Below are positions 16,675-24,476 of a stretch of 45,235 nt of DNA, in pieces (positions within the stretch are counted from its first letter, which is position 1; the number at the start of each line of letters is the position of its first letter). This DNA comes from Maricaulis sp. (lineage in GTDB: Bacteria; Pseudomonadota; Alphaproteobacteria; Caulobacterales; Maricaulaceae), in assembly GCF_030149425.1 (NCBI RefSeq), contig NZ_JASBRQ010000045.1, positions 1 to 45,235 of the forward strand, read 5' to 3'. The notes below the pieces were generated by a model. It made no database searches and was not told where the DNA came from. It saw only the letters and a list, made by a program, of their open reading frames with translations. The position numbers and the translations under genes were made by a program.

Positions 16675-17904
16675 ATGACGCAGACCGATCCCCGCTTCCA
16701 CGTCCCCGCGCCGCACGCCCGGCCTGGTGACACGCCCGACTTCTCCCATATCGAGGTTCCGCCGGCCGGCGAAGCCAAGCGCCCCGAGCCGACCGTTGCG
16801 GCCCACGAGACGCGCGATCTGGCAACCGGTCTGGTGCGTGTGCTCGACCATAACCACCAGGCGGTGGGTGAGTGGGATCCGAAGCTGGACGCCGAGCCGC
16901 TGCGTGAAGGCCTGAAGCACATGGTGCTTACGCGTGTCTATGATGACCGCATGCTCAAGCTGCAGCGTCAGGGCAAGATGAGCTTCTATATGAAGTCGAC
17001 CGGCGAAGAGGCGGTTGCCGTTGCCGCCGCCATGGCGCTGGACAAGGGCGATATGGTGTTTCCGTCCTATCGCCAGCAGGGCATCCTGTTCGCCCGTGGC
17101 CGCGACATTGTCGACATGATGTGTCACTGCATCTCCAACAGCCGTGACAATCTCAAGGGCCGCCAGCTGCCGGTGCATTACACTTGGGCAGAGGGCAATT
17201 TCTTCTCCATTTCGGGCAATCTGACGACTCAATTCCCGCAGGCTGTCGGTTATGCCATGGCTTGCCAGTACAAGGGCGAAAGCCAGATCGCGGCGAGCTG
17301 GATCGGTGAGGGCTCAACCGCGGAGGGCGATTTCCACGGCGCTCTGGTGCTGGCCTCGACCTATAAGGCGCCGGTCATTCTCAATGTCGTCAATAACCAG
17401 TGGGCGATCTCGACCTTTCAGGGCATTGCCGGTGGTCAGGCGGAAACCTTCGCCCTGAAAGGCCAGGGCTATGGTCTCGCCACGTTGCGCATCGACGGGA
17501 ATGACTTCCTCGCCGTCTATGCCGCGACGCAATGGGCAGCCGAGCGCGCCCGCGCCGGTCTCGGGGCCACCGTGATCGAAAGCTATACCTATCGCGCCGA
17601 CGCGCACTCCACCTCCGATGATCCGTCCGGCTATCGCCCCAAAGGCGAAGAAGCCAAATGGCCGCTGGGGGATCCGATCGAGCGTCTCAAACAGCACCTG
17701 ATTGGCTTGGGTGAGTGGGATGAGGAGCGCCATGCGGCGCTCGAGAAGGAACTCGATGAGCTGGTGATCAAATCCTACAAGCAAGCGGAAAGCTTCGGCA
17801 CGCTGCATGATGGCCCGCTCTCACCTGTCGAGAGCATTTTTGAAGATGTCTATGCCGAACCGGACTGGCGTCTGCGCCGTCAGCGTCAGGATCTGGGAGT
17901 TTAA
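16675..17904 (+). CDS. bkdA1: Branched-chain 2-oxoacid dehydrogenase E1 alpha subunit
   Basis: 409 aa, almost exactly the length of Pseudomonas BkdA1. With the beta subunit it decarboxylates the 2-oxoacids of Val, Leu and Ile using thiamine diphosphate. The ThDP-binding motif runs from IGEGSTAEGDF (210-220) to VVNNQWAIS (238-246). The N-terminal HVPAPHARPGDTPDF, then KMSFYMKSTGEEA (101-113), FPSYRQQGILFAR and LKGRQLPVHY are features of the Bkd rather than the pyruvate type. The loop with HSTSDDPSGYR corresponds to the mammalian phosphorylation loop. It is first in a tight operon: bkdA2 starts two bases after its stop. Confidence 0.95.
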   Translation: MTQTDPRFHVPAPHARPGDTPDFSHIEVPPAGEAKRPEPTVAAHETRDLATGLVRVLDHNHQAVGEWDPKLDAEPLREGLKHMVLTRVYDDRMLKLQRQGKMSFYMKSTGEEAVAVAAAMALDKGDMVFPSYRQQGILFARGRDIVDMMCHCISNSRDNLKGRQLPVHYTWAEGNFFSISGNLTTQFPQAVGYAMACQYKGESQIAASWIGEGSTAEGDFHGALVLASTYKAPVILNVVNNQWAISTFQGIAGGQAETFALKGQGYGLATLRIDGNDFLAVYAATQWAAERARAGLGATVIESYTYRADAHSTSDDPSGYRPKGEEAKWPLGDPIERLKQHLIGLGEWDEERHAALEKELDELVIKSYKQAESFGTLHDGPLSPVESIFEDVYAEPDWRLRRQRQDLGV

Positions 17905-17906
17905 TC

Positions 17907-18920
17907 ATGGCCAAGATGAACATGATCCAGAGCCTCAACTCGGCGCTCGATAATGCCATGGAGAAGGACCCGAACGTCATCTCCTTCGGTGAGGATGCCG
18001 GTTATTTCGGCGGCGTTTTCCGGGTCACCGCAGGCCTGCAGGAAAAATACGGTCTCGACCGCTCCTTTGACGCGCCGATCAATGAGGCGGCCATCACCGC
18101 CATGGCGATCGGCATGGCGGCCAAAGGGCTGCGTCCCGTCGCCGAGATCCAGTTTGCTGACTACATCTTCCCGGCGATCGACCAGATCGTATCCGAGCTG
18201 TCGCGCATCCGCTATCGCACGGCTGGCCAGTTCACCACGCCGGTCGTGGTGCGCACACCTTGCGGCGGCGGTATCCGCGGTGGTCAGACCCACTCGATGA
18301 GCCCGGAAGCCTTCTTCACCCAGGTGCCGGGCATCCAGGTGATCATGCCGTCCAACCCGTATGACGCCAAAGGCCTGCTGATCGCCGCGATCGAGAGCCC
18401 CGATCCGGTCGTCTTCTTCGAGCCCAAGCGTCTTTACAACGGCCCGTTTGACGGTGACCCGACCAAGGCACTGGAAACCTGGGCCAAGCATGAAAAGGGC
18501 GAAGTCCCGGAAGGCCACTACACCCTGCCGATCGGCAAGGCGGAAGTGGTACGCGAAGGCAATGATGTCACCATTGTCGCCTATGGCACGCTGGTCCATG
18601 TCGCCCTGGCCGCGGCCGAGCGCGAGGGCATTGATGCGGAAATCATCGATCTGAAAACCCTGGTGCCCTACGACATCGACACCATCGCCGCTTCGGTCAA
18701 CAAGACCGGCCGCTGCGTTGTCTCCCAGGAAGCGCCGCGCACCTCGGGCTTTGCCGCCGAACTCGCCGCGCAGATCCAGGAAGAGTGTTTCTACGCGCTT
18801 GAGGCGCCGATCCAGCGCGTCACAGGCTGGGACACGCCTTACCCGCATGCACATGAATGGGCCTATTTCCCGGGCCCGCAGCGTTTCATCAACGCCATCC
18901 GCGAAGTTCTGGAGGCCTGA
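17907..18920 (+). CDS. bkdA2: Branched-chain 2-oxoacid dehydrogenase E1 beta subunit
   Basis: 337 aa. It forms the alpha2-beta2 E1 heterotetramer with the preceding product. Typical blocks are visible: VISFGEDAGYFGGVFRVT near residue 25, FDAPINEAAITAMAIGMA, QFADYIFPAIDQI and GGIRGGQTHSMSPEAFF, followed by the C-terminal transketolase domain with IDLKTLVPYD and GRCVVSQEAPRTSGF. Length and sequence match BkdA2 rather than PdhB of the long E1 form. The start sits two bases after bkdA1 and the E2 gene begins two bases after its stop, so the three are translated together. Confidence 0.95.
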   Translation: MAKMNMIQSLNSALDNAMEKDPNVISFGEDAGYFGGVFRVTAGLQEKYGLDRSFDAPINEAAITAMAIGMAAKGLRPVAEIQFADYIFPAIDQIVSELSRIRYRTAGQFTTPVVVRTPCGGGIRGGQTHSMSPEAFFTQVPGIQVIMPSNPYDAKGLLIAAIESPDPVVFFEPKRLYNGPFDGDPTKALETWAKHEKGEVPEGHYTLPIGKAEVVREGNDVTIVAYGTLVHVALAAAEREGIDAEIIDLKTLVPYDIDTIAASVNKTGRCVVSQEAPRTSGFAAELAAQIQEECFYALEAPIQRVTGWDTPYPHAHEWAYFPGPQRFINAIREVLEA

Positions 18921-18922
18921 TC

Positions 18923-20188
18923 ATGAGCGAATATCGCTACAAGATGCCCGATGTCGGCGAAGGTATCGTCGAGGCGGAAATCGTCGAATGGCACGTCAAG
19001 GAAGGCGATACGGTCAGCGAGGACCAGCACGTCCTTGATGTGATGACCGACAAGGCGACGGTGGAGATTCCGTGCGCCGTGAACGGGACGGTGACCAAGC
19101 TGGTTGGCGCGCCGGGCGAGGTGATCGCGGTGGGCACCGAGATCATGTTCATCGCCGTTGATGGCGACGTCCCGGCCGAGGAAGAGGCCGCTCCGGCTGA
19201 AACGCCGGCTGAGGAAGCACCGAAAGAAGAGGCCAAGTCGGAGCCCAAGCCCGAACCGACACGGGCCGCTCCCGCAGCGCCGGCCGTGGCCTCTCGCCCG
19301 GAAGGCAGCCGCGTGCTGGCCAGCCCGGCCGTACGCAAGCGTGCGCTTGAAGCCGATATCGATCTTTATGCCGTTCCCGGGACCGGCCCGGCTGCGCGCG
19401 TCACCCATTCCGACCTGGATGATTTCATCGCCGCCGGTGGCCGTCTGGCCTCCAAGGCGGGCGGATCCGGGGCGGGTCGCGCGCCGCGCACGGGTGTGAC
19501 GGAAGAGAAAATCATCGGCCTGCGCCGCCGCATTTCCGAAAACATGTCGCACGCCCAGCGCACCATTCCGGATATCGCCTATGTCGAGGAGATCGATGTC
19601 ACGGCGCTGGAAGAGCTGCGCAAGCACCTCAATGCGACCAAGACGGACGACCAGGCCAAGCTGACCTTCATTCCCTTCCTGGTCATGGCGCTGACCAAGG
19701 CGCTGCCGGAAACGCCGCAGGCCAACAGCCATTTCGACGGCGTGAACATGGTGCTGACCAAGTTCGACGCGATCCATGCCGGTGTCGCCGCGGCGACGCC
19801 GAACGGCCTCATGGTCCCGGTCATCAAGCACGCTGAAGCGCTCGATATCTGGCAGATCGCCGGCGAGCTCAAGCGTCTCGGTGCCGCCGCCAAGGCCGGC
19901 AAGTGCACCAAGGACGAGCTGTCCGGTTCGACCATCACCATTACCTCGCTCGGCGCGATTGGTGGCCTGGTGACAACGCCGATCCTCAATGCTCCGGAAG
20001 TGTCGATCATCGGCGTCAATAAGATGCAGACCCTGCCGCGTTTTGATGACAATGGTCAGGTCGTGGCCCGCAAGGTGATGAACCTGTCGAGCTGTTTCGA
20101 TCACCGCATCGTCGACGGCTATGACGCTGCCATGCTGATCCAGCGTGTGAAGGGCTATCTGGAAAACCCGGCGACGCTGTTCATGTAA
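18923..20188 (+). CDS. bkdB: Dihydrolipoyllysine acyltransferase E2 of the Bkd complex
   Basis: 421 aa. E2 carries the acyl group on its lipoyl arm and transfers it to CoA. One lipoyl domain (residues 1-80) has the modified lysine K44 in MTDKATVEIP. An Ala/Pro/Glu-rich linker (about 83-125) follows, then the E1/E3-binding domain (about 128-170, SPAVRKRALEADIDLYAVPG) and the catalytic domain from about 190. The active site SSCFDHRIVDGYDA holds H394 and D398. The ATG at 18923 begins MSEYRYKMPDVGEG; the open frame extends 22 codons upstream into bkdA2, without support. A membrane-type frame continues directly after its stop (see next entry). Confidence 0.95.
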   Translation: MSEYRYKMPDVGEGIVEAEIVEWHVKEGDTVSEDQHVLDVMTDKATVEIPCAVNGTVTKLVGAPGEVIAVGTEIMFIAVDGDVPAEEEAAPAETPAEEAPKEEAKSEPKPEPTRAAPAAPAVASRPEGSRVLASPAVRKRALEADIDLYAVPGTGPAARVTHSDLDDFIAAGGRLASKAGGSGAGRAPRTGVTEEKIIGLRRRISENMSHAQRTIPDIAYVEEIDVTALEELRKHLNATKTDDQAKLTFIPFLVMALTKALPETPQANSHFDGVNMVLTKFDAIHAGVAAATPNGLMVPVIKHAEALDIWQIAGELKRLGAAAKAGKCTKDELSGSTITITSLGAIGGLVTTPILNAPEVSIIGVNKMQTLPRFDDNGQVVARKVMNLSSCFDHRIVDGYDAAMLIQRVKGYLENPATLFM

Positions 20189-20440
20189 TGGCGCGGCTGG
20201 AAGATCGCCATCAGCATCGCCGCCGTTTTGATCGGCCTTCTGGGTTCGTTCTACGGGCTCGCTGGTCTGTTCGGACTGGCGTTTTTGGCTGGCGGCAGCT
20301 TCCTGCTGGAGTTGCTCGGCGCGGATCTCGACTATGCCGCCGGCGGCGAGACGGTCACAAGCCTGATCAGTGATGTGCTCGTCGGCGGATTGCTCATCTT
20401 CGGTGCCGTCTACGCGCTGGTGCGGGTCTGGCGGCACTAG
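20189..20440 (+). CDS. Small hydrophobic ORF in frame after the E2 stop; start unclear
   Basis: Directly after the E2 TAA, the same frame stays open for 83 codons and encodes a convincing membrane protein: WKIAISIAAVLIGLLGSFYG, GLFGLAFLAGGSFLLELL, an acidic loop with DLDYAAGGET, then DVLVGGLLIFGAVYALVRVW. No ATG opens this frame. The overlapping TAATG puts an ATG one base out of frame, and deleting one G would give MRGWKIAI and restore a normal coupled start. Choices are an unusual start (TTG at 20228, which yields 70 aa), a point frameshift at the start codon, or rare readthrough of the E2 stop. A terminator follows. No family was recognised. Confidence 0.55.
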   Translation, partial: WRGWKIAISIAAVLIGLLGSFYGLAGLFGLAFLAGGSFLLELLGADLDYAAGGETVTSLISDVLVGGLLIFGAVYALVRVWRH

Positions 20441-20483
20441 GCCTAGGCCGTCTCTTCGCGCAGGCGGCGGCGATAAATTGAAG

Positions 20484-20517
20484 AGCGGGATGCGCTGATT
20501 GCGTGTTCCGCTTTTTT
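20484..20517 (+). terminator. Intrinsic terminator of the bkdA1-A2-B unit
   Basis: AGCGGGA (20484-20490) pairs with TTCCGCT (20506-20512), with an inner CGC/GCG pairing and a TGATT loop, followed by six T. It lies 44 bases after the small hydrophobic ORF. Confidence 0.8.
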
Positions 20518-20571
20518 ATTGGCTTGCCGCGGTATGGGCTTCCCACACCCTCCCGCTTGCTCTATACCCAA

Positions 20572-20588
20572 TGTCACCAATGGTGACA
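20572..20588. promoter_or_regulatory. Palindromic operator before thioesterase-tetR pair
   Basis: TGTCACC-AAT-GGTGACA, a perfect 7+3+7 inverted repeat, ending 15 bases before the thioesterase ATG. The next gene but one encodes a TetR regulator that starts directly at the thioesterase stop, so autoregulation of the pair through this site is the simplest reading (inference). Confidence 0.65.
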
Positions 20589-20603
20589 TAAGAGGCCGAG
20601 TCG

Positions 20604-21053
20604 ATGGAAATCTATGACATGATCCGCCAGCACATGACCGATAATGTGCCCTTTGCCGGTTATATCGGGGTGGAGCTGGTGGAGTTGAATGGCGAGCGGG
20701 GTGTGGCCCGGCTGAGCAAGCGGCCCGAGGTCGAGAACCATATCCAGACCATGCATGCCGGCGCCATGTTCACGCTGGGGGAGGCCGCATCGGGCGCGGC
20801 GATGGGCGGATTGCTCGGTGATCAATTGCTGGCGGCGCGTCCGGTCGCGGCGAATGCGTCCATCCAGTATATCAAGACGGCCAAGACCGACCTGACCGCG
20901 ATCGCCAAGGCGGGCGTGACCCAGGAAGCGGCCCTCGCGGCGTTGAACGATGACGGCAAGGTCGTCTTCGACGTCACTGTGGATTTCCTCGACACGGACG
21001 AGAACAAGTGCGCCGAGATGACGGTGGCGTGGCACATCAAGAAGCTGGGCTAG
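20604..21053 (+). CDS. PaaI-like hotdog-fold thioesterase
   Basis: 149 aa, a single hotdog domain. The central helix block NHIQTMHAGAMFTLGEAASGAAM (about residues 47-69) is the PaaI/DUF4442-type thioesterase signature, followed by the beta-strands ASIQYIKTAKTDLTAIAKA and VVFDVTVDFLD. Such enzymes hydrolyse acyl- or aryl-CoA thioesters in the cytoplasm. The precise substrate cannot be read from sequence. The gene is directly joined to a TetR gene (its stop is immediately followed by the GTG start) and carries a strong palindrome before its start, suggesting ligand-controlled expression. Confidence 0.85.
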   Translation: MEIYDMIRQHMTDNVPFAGYIGVELVELNGERGVARLSKRPEVENHIQTMHAGAMFTLGEAASGAAMGGLLGDQLLAARPVAANASIQYIKTAKTDLTAIAKAGVTQEAALAALNDDGKVVFDVTVDFLDTDENKCAEMTVAWHIKKLG

Positions 21054-21647
21054 GTGGCGCGCCGCTATCATCATGGAGAGGTGCGGCCCGAGGCCATTAC
21101 CGCAGCCTTGGTCCTGACCGAGGAGGGCGGTCCGGAGGCGGTCACCATGCGCGCTGTCGCTGCGCGTGTCGGGATCGACCATCGGGCGATCTACCGCCAT
21201 TTCGATGACCGGGAGGGGCTCCTGGCAGAAGTGGCGGCCCTGGGCTTTGCGGACCTGCTCGAGGCAATGCAGGCCGCCGGTTCAACGCCCGACCTGACGC
21301 GCGATTTCAAGGTGGCGATCCGCTTCGCGCTGGCGCGGCCGAAACTATATGCCCTGATGCTCAGCCAGCCGCGGGAGCGGTTGTTTGAGGAGGGTGCGCC
21401 CGAGCAGAGCGTGCGGGCTCTGCTCGGGCACTTCATGATCGCGGGGCAGGCCCTGTTGGGGCCAGACGCGTCGGAAGACACCGTCCGCAGTCTGGTCTTT
21501 GCCGCGCTGGGGGCGAGTTACGGTCTGATTACCCTGGCCGCATCGATGACCCTGGCACCGCGCTCGCCGGACGCCCTGGAGGCCTTCTTGATCGAGCAGG
21601 TTACCGGCGTCATTGAAGGACAGGTTCTCCGCTTGACCCGAGCCTGA
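21054..21647 (+). CDS. TetR regulator with WHG-type C-terminal domain
   Basis: 197 aa, starting at a GTG directly after the thioesterase stop. The opening ARRYHHGEVRPEAITAAL is the characteristic YHHG(D/E)LR start of the WHG subgroup of TetR proteins. The helix-turn-helix lies at about residues 28-50 (VTMRAVAARVGIDHRAIYRHF). The C-terminal helical domain contains LARPKLYALMLSQP. The palindrome ahead of the thioesterase gene is the likely binding site. The ligand is unknown, but an acyl-CoA or related thioester would make sense given the partner gene (inference). Confidence 0.88.
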   Translation: MARRYHHGEVRPEAITAALVLTEEGGPEAVTMRAVAARVGIDHRAIYRHFDDREGLLAEVAALGFADLLEAMQAAGSTPDLTRDFKVAIRFALARPKLYALMLSQPRERLFEEGAPEQSVRALLGHFMIAGQALLGPDASEDTVRSLVFAALGASYGLITLAASMTLAPRSPDALEAFLIEQVTGVIEGQVLRLTRA

Positions 21648-21667
21648 AAGCCGCGCCAATTAGATAC

Positions 21668-21871
21668 ATGCCTGAGCTCGTCAAACAGATCTGGTCCTTG
21701 ACCATCAGCGCCATCGCCGTCTGGGGCGTTGGCGTCTTCCTGCTGATGTTCAACTATCAACGCCTCGGCATCGAGCCGCACAGCTTGCCCGGCATTGTGT
21801 TCGGCTCCGCCCTCGCGGTGATTATCGGCTCTGCCGCCTGGATTATCGGGCGACGGTTTCTGGTGCGGTAG
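21668..21871 (+). CDS. Small two-helix membrane protein
   Basis: 67 aa. Two hydrophobic segments are visible, about residues 8-28 (IWSLTISAIAVWGVGVFLLMF) and 40-60 (LPGIVFGSALAVIIGSAAWII), with a positively charged end (GRRFLVR). It begins 20 bases after the TetR stop, so it may belong to the same transcript. The ribosome site before the ATG is weak. No family was recognised, and function cannot be inferred. Confidence 0.6.
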   Translation: MPELVKQIWSLTISAIAVWGVGVFLLMFNYQRLGIEPHSLPGIVFGSALAVIIGSAAWIIGRRFLVR

Positions 21872-21881
21872 CGCCTGACGG

Positions 21882-22247
21882 TTAGCTTTTTTCCGGTACT
21901 TGGCCGAAGAATCCGATCACCTGGGTGATGCGGCCCTCATCACTGACCTCGGTCACGTCAAAGCCCTCGAGCAGAAGTTTGCCGTCCTGGTGGATGGCCC
22001 AGTGATAGCGATAGAAGCCGTGCTGCCCGTCAACGCCGCTGGTGCGGGAATAGACGGCGCCGGGCAGATTGCCGCGCACCTCGTGCACATTGGCTTCGAA
22101 GCCTTCAATTCCGGTGACATCGATCGACGGGTCGACAAAGCGGACGTCCGGCGCAAGCGCCTTGTCGAGATAACCGCGTACCTGTGCCGGCTCCGCCGCA
22201 TTCCAGGCCGCCAGCATGTGGTCGAGGGCTTCCGGGTAGTCCGTCAT
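21882..22247 (-). CDS. NTF2/SnoaL-like small protein
   Basis: 121 aa from the ATG at 22247, chosen because GGAGA stands eight bases before it; the frame remains open far upstream on the minus strand but overlaps the divergent TetR gene. The sequence fits an NTF2/SnoaL-like cone fold: an N-terminal helix (ALDHMLAAWNAAEPAQVRGYLDKAL), then VRFVDPSIDVTGIEGFEANVHEVRG, HWAIHQDGKLLLEGFDVTEVSDEGRI (split here by loops), and the closing QVIGFFGQVPE. Such proteins include ketosteroid isomerase-like enzymes and small-ligand binders. It is divergent from a TetR gene, with a strong palindrome between them. Confidence 0.75.
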   Translation of the reverse strand: MTDYPEALDHMLAAWNAAEPAQVRGYLDKALAPDVRFVDPSIDVTGIEGFEANVHEVRGNLPGAVYSRTSGVDGQHGFYRYHWAIHQDGKLLLEGFDVTEVSDEGRITQVIGFFGQVPEKS

Positions 22248-22265
22248 GACAGTCTCCATGATAAA

Positions 22266-22282
22266 ACCGACACAGTGTCGGT
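22266..22282. promoter_or_regulatory. Palindromic TetR operator between NTF2-like gene and tetR
   Basis: ACCGACAC-A-GTGTCGGT, a perfect 8+1+8 inverted repeat, with a further half-site CCGACAC at 22305-22311. It lies 19 bases upstream of the NTF2-like start and 50 bases upstream of the divergent tetR. It is well placed for one TetR protein to repress both genes (inference). Confidence 0.75.
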
Positions 22283-22331
22283 ATCTGTATCGGACACTGC
22301 AAAACCGACACGCAGTCTGTAAAGTGGCTTT

Positions 22332-22919
22332 ATGACGACTCAAGCTGAACGCCGCGCTGCGACGCGGACCAAGATTGTCTCTGCCGCCCGGAGCAATTTC
22401 GCCATGACGGGATTCGAGGACACCCATACCGGTGACATCCTTGCCTCGGCCGGGGTGTCGCGCGGGGCCATGTATCATCACTTCCAGAGCAAGCGCGATG
22501 TGTTCGAGGCCGTCTTTATTACCGTCTCGGATGAGACCATTGCACGCTCGGCCCTTGATCGCAGTGCCGGGCCGTCTCCGCTGGAAGATCTGATAGAGGC
22601 CTGCCTGGCCTGGCTGCGTGTGGCGCGGGAGCCGGAGGTGGCGGCCATCCTGCTGGATGAGGGGCCGCAGGTTCTGGGCTGGAAGCGGGCGCGCGATCTT
22701 GAAGAGCAATCCAGTCTCGGCGTGATGAAGCGTGGTCTGGAGCGCGCCATCGAGGCGGGTGAGATCCAAGTCGGCTCTCTCGATCTGACGGCCCGTCTCG
22801 TCAATGCGCTGGTCGCGGAAATCGCGCTCAGCGCTCTGCATGCCGACCCGGCACCGCGGGCGCAGGAGCAAGAGCTCGCGCTGCGCGCATTCCTCAGCGG
22901 GCTGCGAACGCCCGCATAA
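22332..22919 (+). CDS. TetR/AcrR-family transcriptional regulator
   Basis: 195 aa. The N-terminal helix-turn-helix is classical: RTKIVSAARSNFAMTGFEDT, then ILASAGVSRGAMYHHFQSKRDVF (about residues 35-57). The C-terminal domain has LAWLRVAREPEVAAILLDEGPQVLGW, a block seen in TetR_C-type regulators. It is divergent from the NTF2-like gene with the palindromic operator between them, the usual arrangement of a local TetR repressor and its target. The effector is unknown. Confidence 0.9.
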   Translation: MTTQAERRAATRTKIVSAARSNFAMTGFEDTHTGDILASAGVSRGAMYHHFQSKRDVFEAVFITVSDETIARSALDRSAGPSPLEDLIEACLAWLRVAREPEVAAILLDEGPQVLGWKRARDLEEQSSLGVMKRGLERAIEAGEIQVGSLDLTARLVNALVAEIALSALHADPAPRAQEQELALRAFLSGLRTPA

Positions 22920-23033
22920 AGCCCGCCCCCATCAAAGTCTGAGCACAAACCCTTTCACTTTGCGCCTTGAGAGGCTAAACGGCTCGCAACATTGAGCGCA
23001 TTTGCGCACGTTTCTTTCTCAAGAGGCTTCTCC

Positions 23034-24464
23034 ATGAAGACACGGTCTTGCCAGGTTCTCGTTATTGGTGGTGGTCCGGGCGGATATCCGGCAGCGATCC
23101 GCGCCGGTCAGCTGGGGCTGGATACGATTATCGTCGACAAGCACGGGCTCGGCGGTACCTGCCTGAACCGCGGCTGCATCCCCTCCAAGGCGATGATACA
23201 TGCGGCGACCAAGTATGAGGAAATGGCCAAGCATGCCGAGGATGATGCGCTGGGCATCTCGCTCGCCGAAACGCCGAAGCTGGACATGGGCAAGCTGGTC
23301 GGATGGAAAGACGGGATCGTCTCCAAGCTGACCGGCGGTGTCGGTCAACTCCTCAAGGCCGCCGGTGCTGAGCACATTGCCGGCTGGGCCAATTTCAAGA
23401 ATGCCAAAACCTGTGTCGTCGACATGGATAATGGCGAACAGGTCGAGATCACGGCGGAGCACGTGATCCTGGCGACCGGTTCGGTCGAGGTTGAACTGCC
23501 CTTCCTGCCGTTCGGCGACAAGGTGATCGGTTCCACTGACGCGCTTGATCTGGCCGAAAAGCCGGAGAAACTGGTTGTCGTCGGCGCCGGTTATATCGGG
23601 CTGGAACTTGGCATTGCCTTCCGCAAGCTGGGCTCTGAGGTGACCTTTATCGAAGCCTCGGACGGTATCCTGCCGCTCTATGACAAGGAGATCACCCGCC
23701 CCATCACCATGTGGCTGAAGAAGCACAAGGTGGCGGTGAACCTGTCGTGCAAGGCCAAGGGCATGTCCGAGAAAGACGGCATGGCCGTCCTCGAATATGA
23801 AGACGCCAAGGGCGCGTCGCAGACGATTGAAGCCGACAAGATCCTCGTCGCCGTCGGCCGTAAAGCCTGCCTGGATGGCTGGGGTCTGGAGAATATGGGC
23901 CTTGATCTCGACAATGGCCGTTTCATCAAGGTCGACGACCAGTGCCGTACCGGCATGCGCAATGTCTGGGCGATCGGCGATGTCGTCGGCGAGCCGCTAC
24001 TGGCGCACAAGGCAACGGCCCAGGGCGAGCTGGTAGCCGAGCTCATCGCCGGTCATCGCCGTGTCTTCGACCCGGTCTCCATCGCCGCGGTCTGCTTTAC
24101 CGAGCCGGAAGTCGTCGGTGTCGGCCTGACGCCGGACGAGGCCAAGGCCAAGGGCGAAGAGACCATTGTCGGCAAATTCCCGCTCGCTGCTTCCGGCCGC
24201 TACCTGTCCATGGAAGCGGGGACCGATGGCGGCTTCGTGCGCATCACGGCGCGCAAGTCTGACCATGTCGTGCTCGGCATTCATGCCGTCGGCACGCATG
24301 TCTCCGAGCTGTCCGGTGAATTTGCACTGGCGGTCGAGATGGGGGCGCGCCTGGAAGACATTTCCGGCACCATCCACGTCCACCCGACCCTGACCGAGGG
24401 CTTTGCCGAGGCGGCGCTGACGGCGCTGGGGCACCCGATCCACATCTCGGCACCGAAGAAGTAA
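23034..24464 (+). CDS. lpdA: Dihydrolipoyl dehydrogenase (E3)
   Basis: 476 aa from the ATG at 23034 (AAGAGG eight bases before it); a TTG 42 bases upstream is less likely. E3 reoxidises the lipoyl group of E2 with FAD and NAD+. Visible: the FAD motif VLVIGGGPGGYPAAIRA (residues 9-25), the redox disulfide C43/C48 in GGTCLNRGCIPSK, the NAD-binding VVVGAGYIGLELG, the second FAD block NVWAIGDVV, and the C-terminal His-Glu pair H450/E455 in HPTLTEGFAEA. It most likely serves the Bkd complex encoded upstream, although it is split from it by about 2.8 kb of other genes. Confidence 0.95.
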   Translation: MKTRSCQVLVIGGGPGGYPAAIRAGQLGLDTIIVDKHGLGGTCLNRGCIPSKAMIHAATKYEEMAKHAEDDALGISLAETPKLDMGKLVGWKDGIVSKLTGGVGQLLKAAGAEHIAGWANFKNAKTCVVDMDNGEQVEITAEHVILATGSVEVELPFLPFGDKVIGSTDALDLAEKPEKLVVVGAGYIGLELGIAFRKLGSEVTFIEASDGILPLYDKEITRPITMWLKKHKVAVNLSCKAKGMSEKDGMAVLEYEDAKGASQTIEADKILVAVGRKACLDGWGLENMGLDLDNGRFIKVDDQCRTGMRNVWAIGDVVGEPLLAHKATAQGELVAELIAGHRRVFDPVSIAAVCFTEPEVVGVGLTPDEAKAKGEETIVGKFPLAASGRYLSMEAGTDGGFVRITARKSDHVVLGIHAVGTHVSELSGEFALAVEMGARLEDISGTIHVHPTLTEGFAEAALTALGHPIHISAPKK

Positions 24465-24476
24465 GGGCGAGACGAG

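Noticed and set aside
18863-20437. Long open frame opposite the bkdB gene (524 codons, minus strand)
   Set aside because: Antisense to a clear E2 gene; its His/Arg-rich translation is not protein-like.
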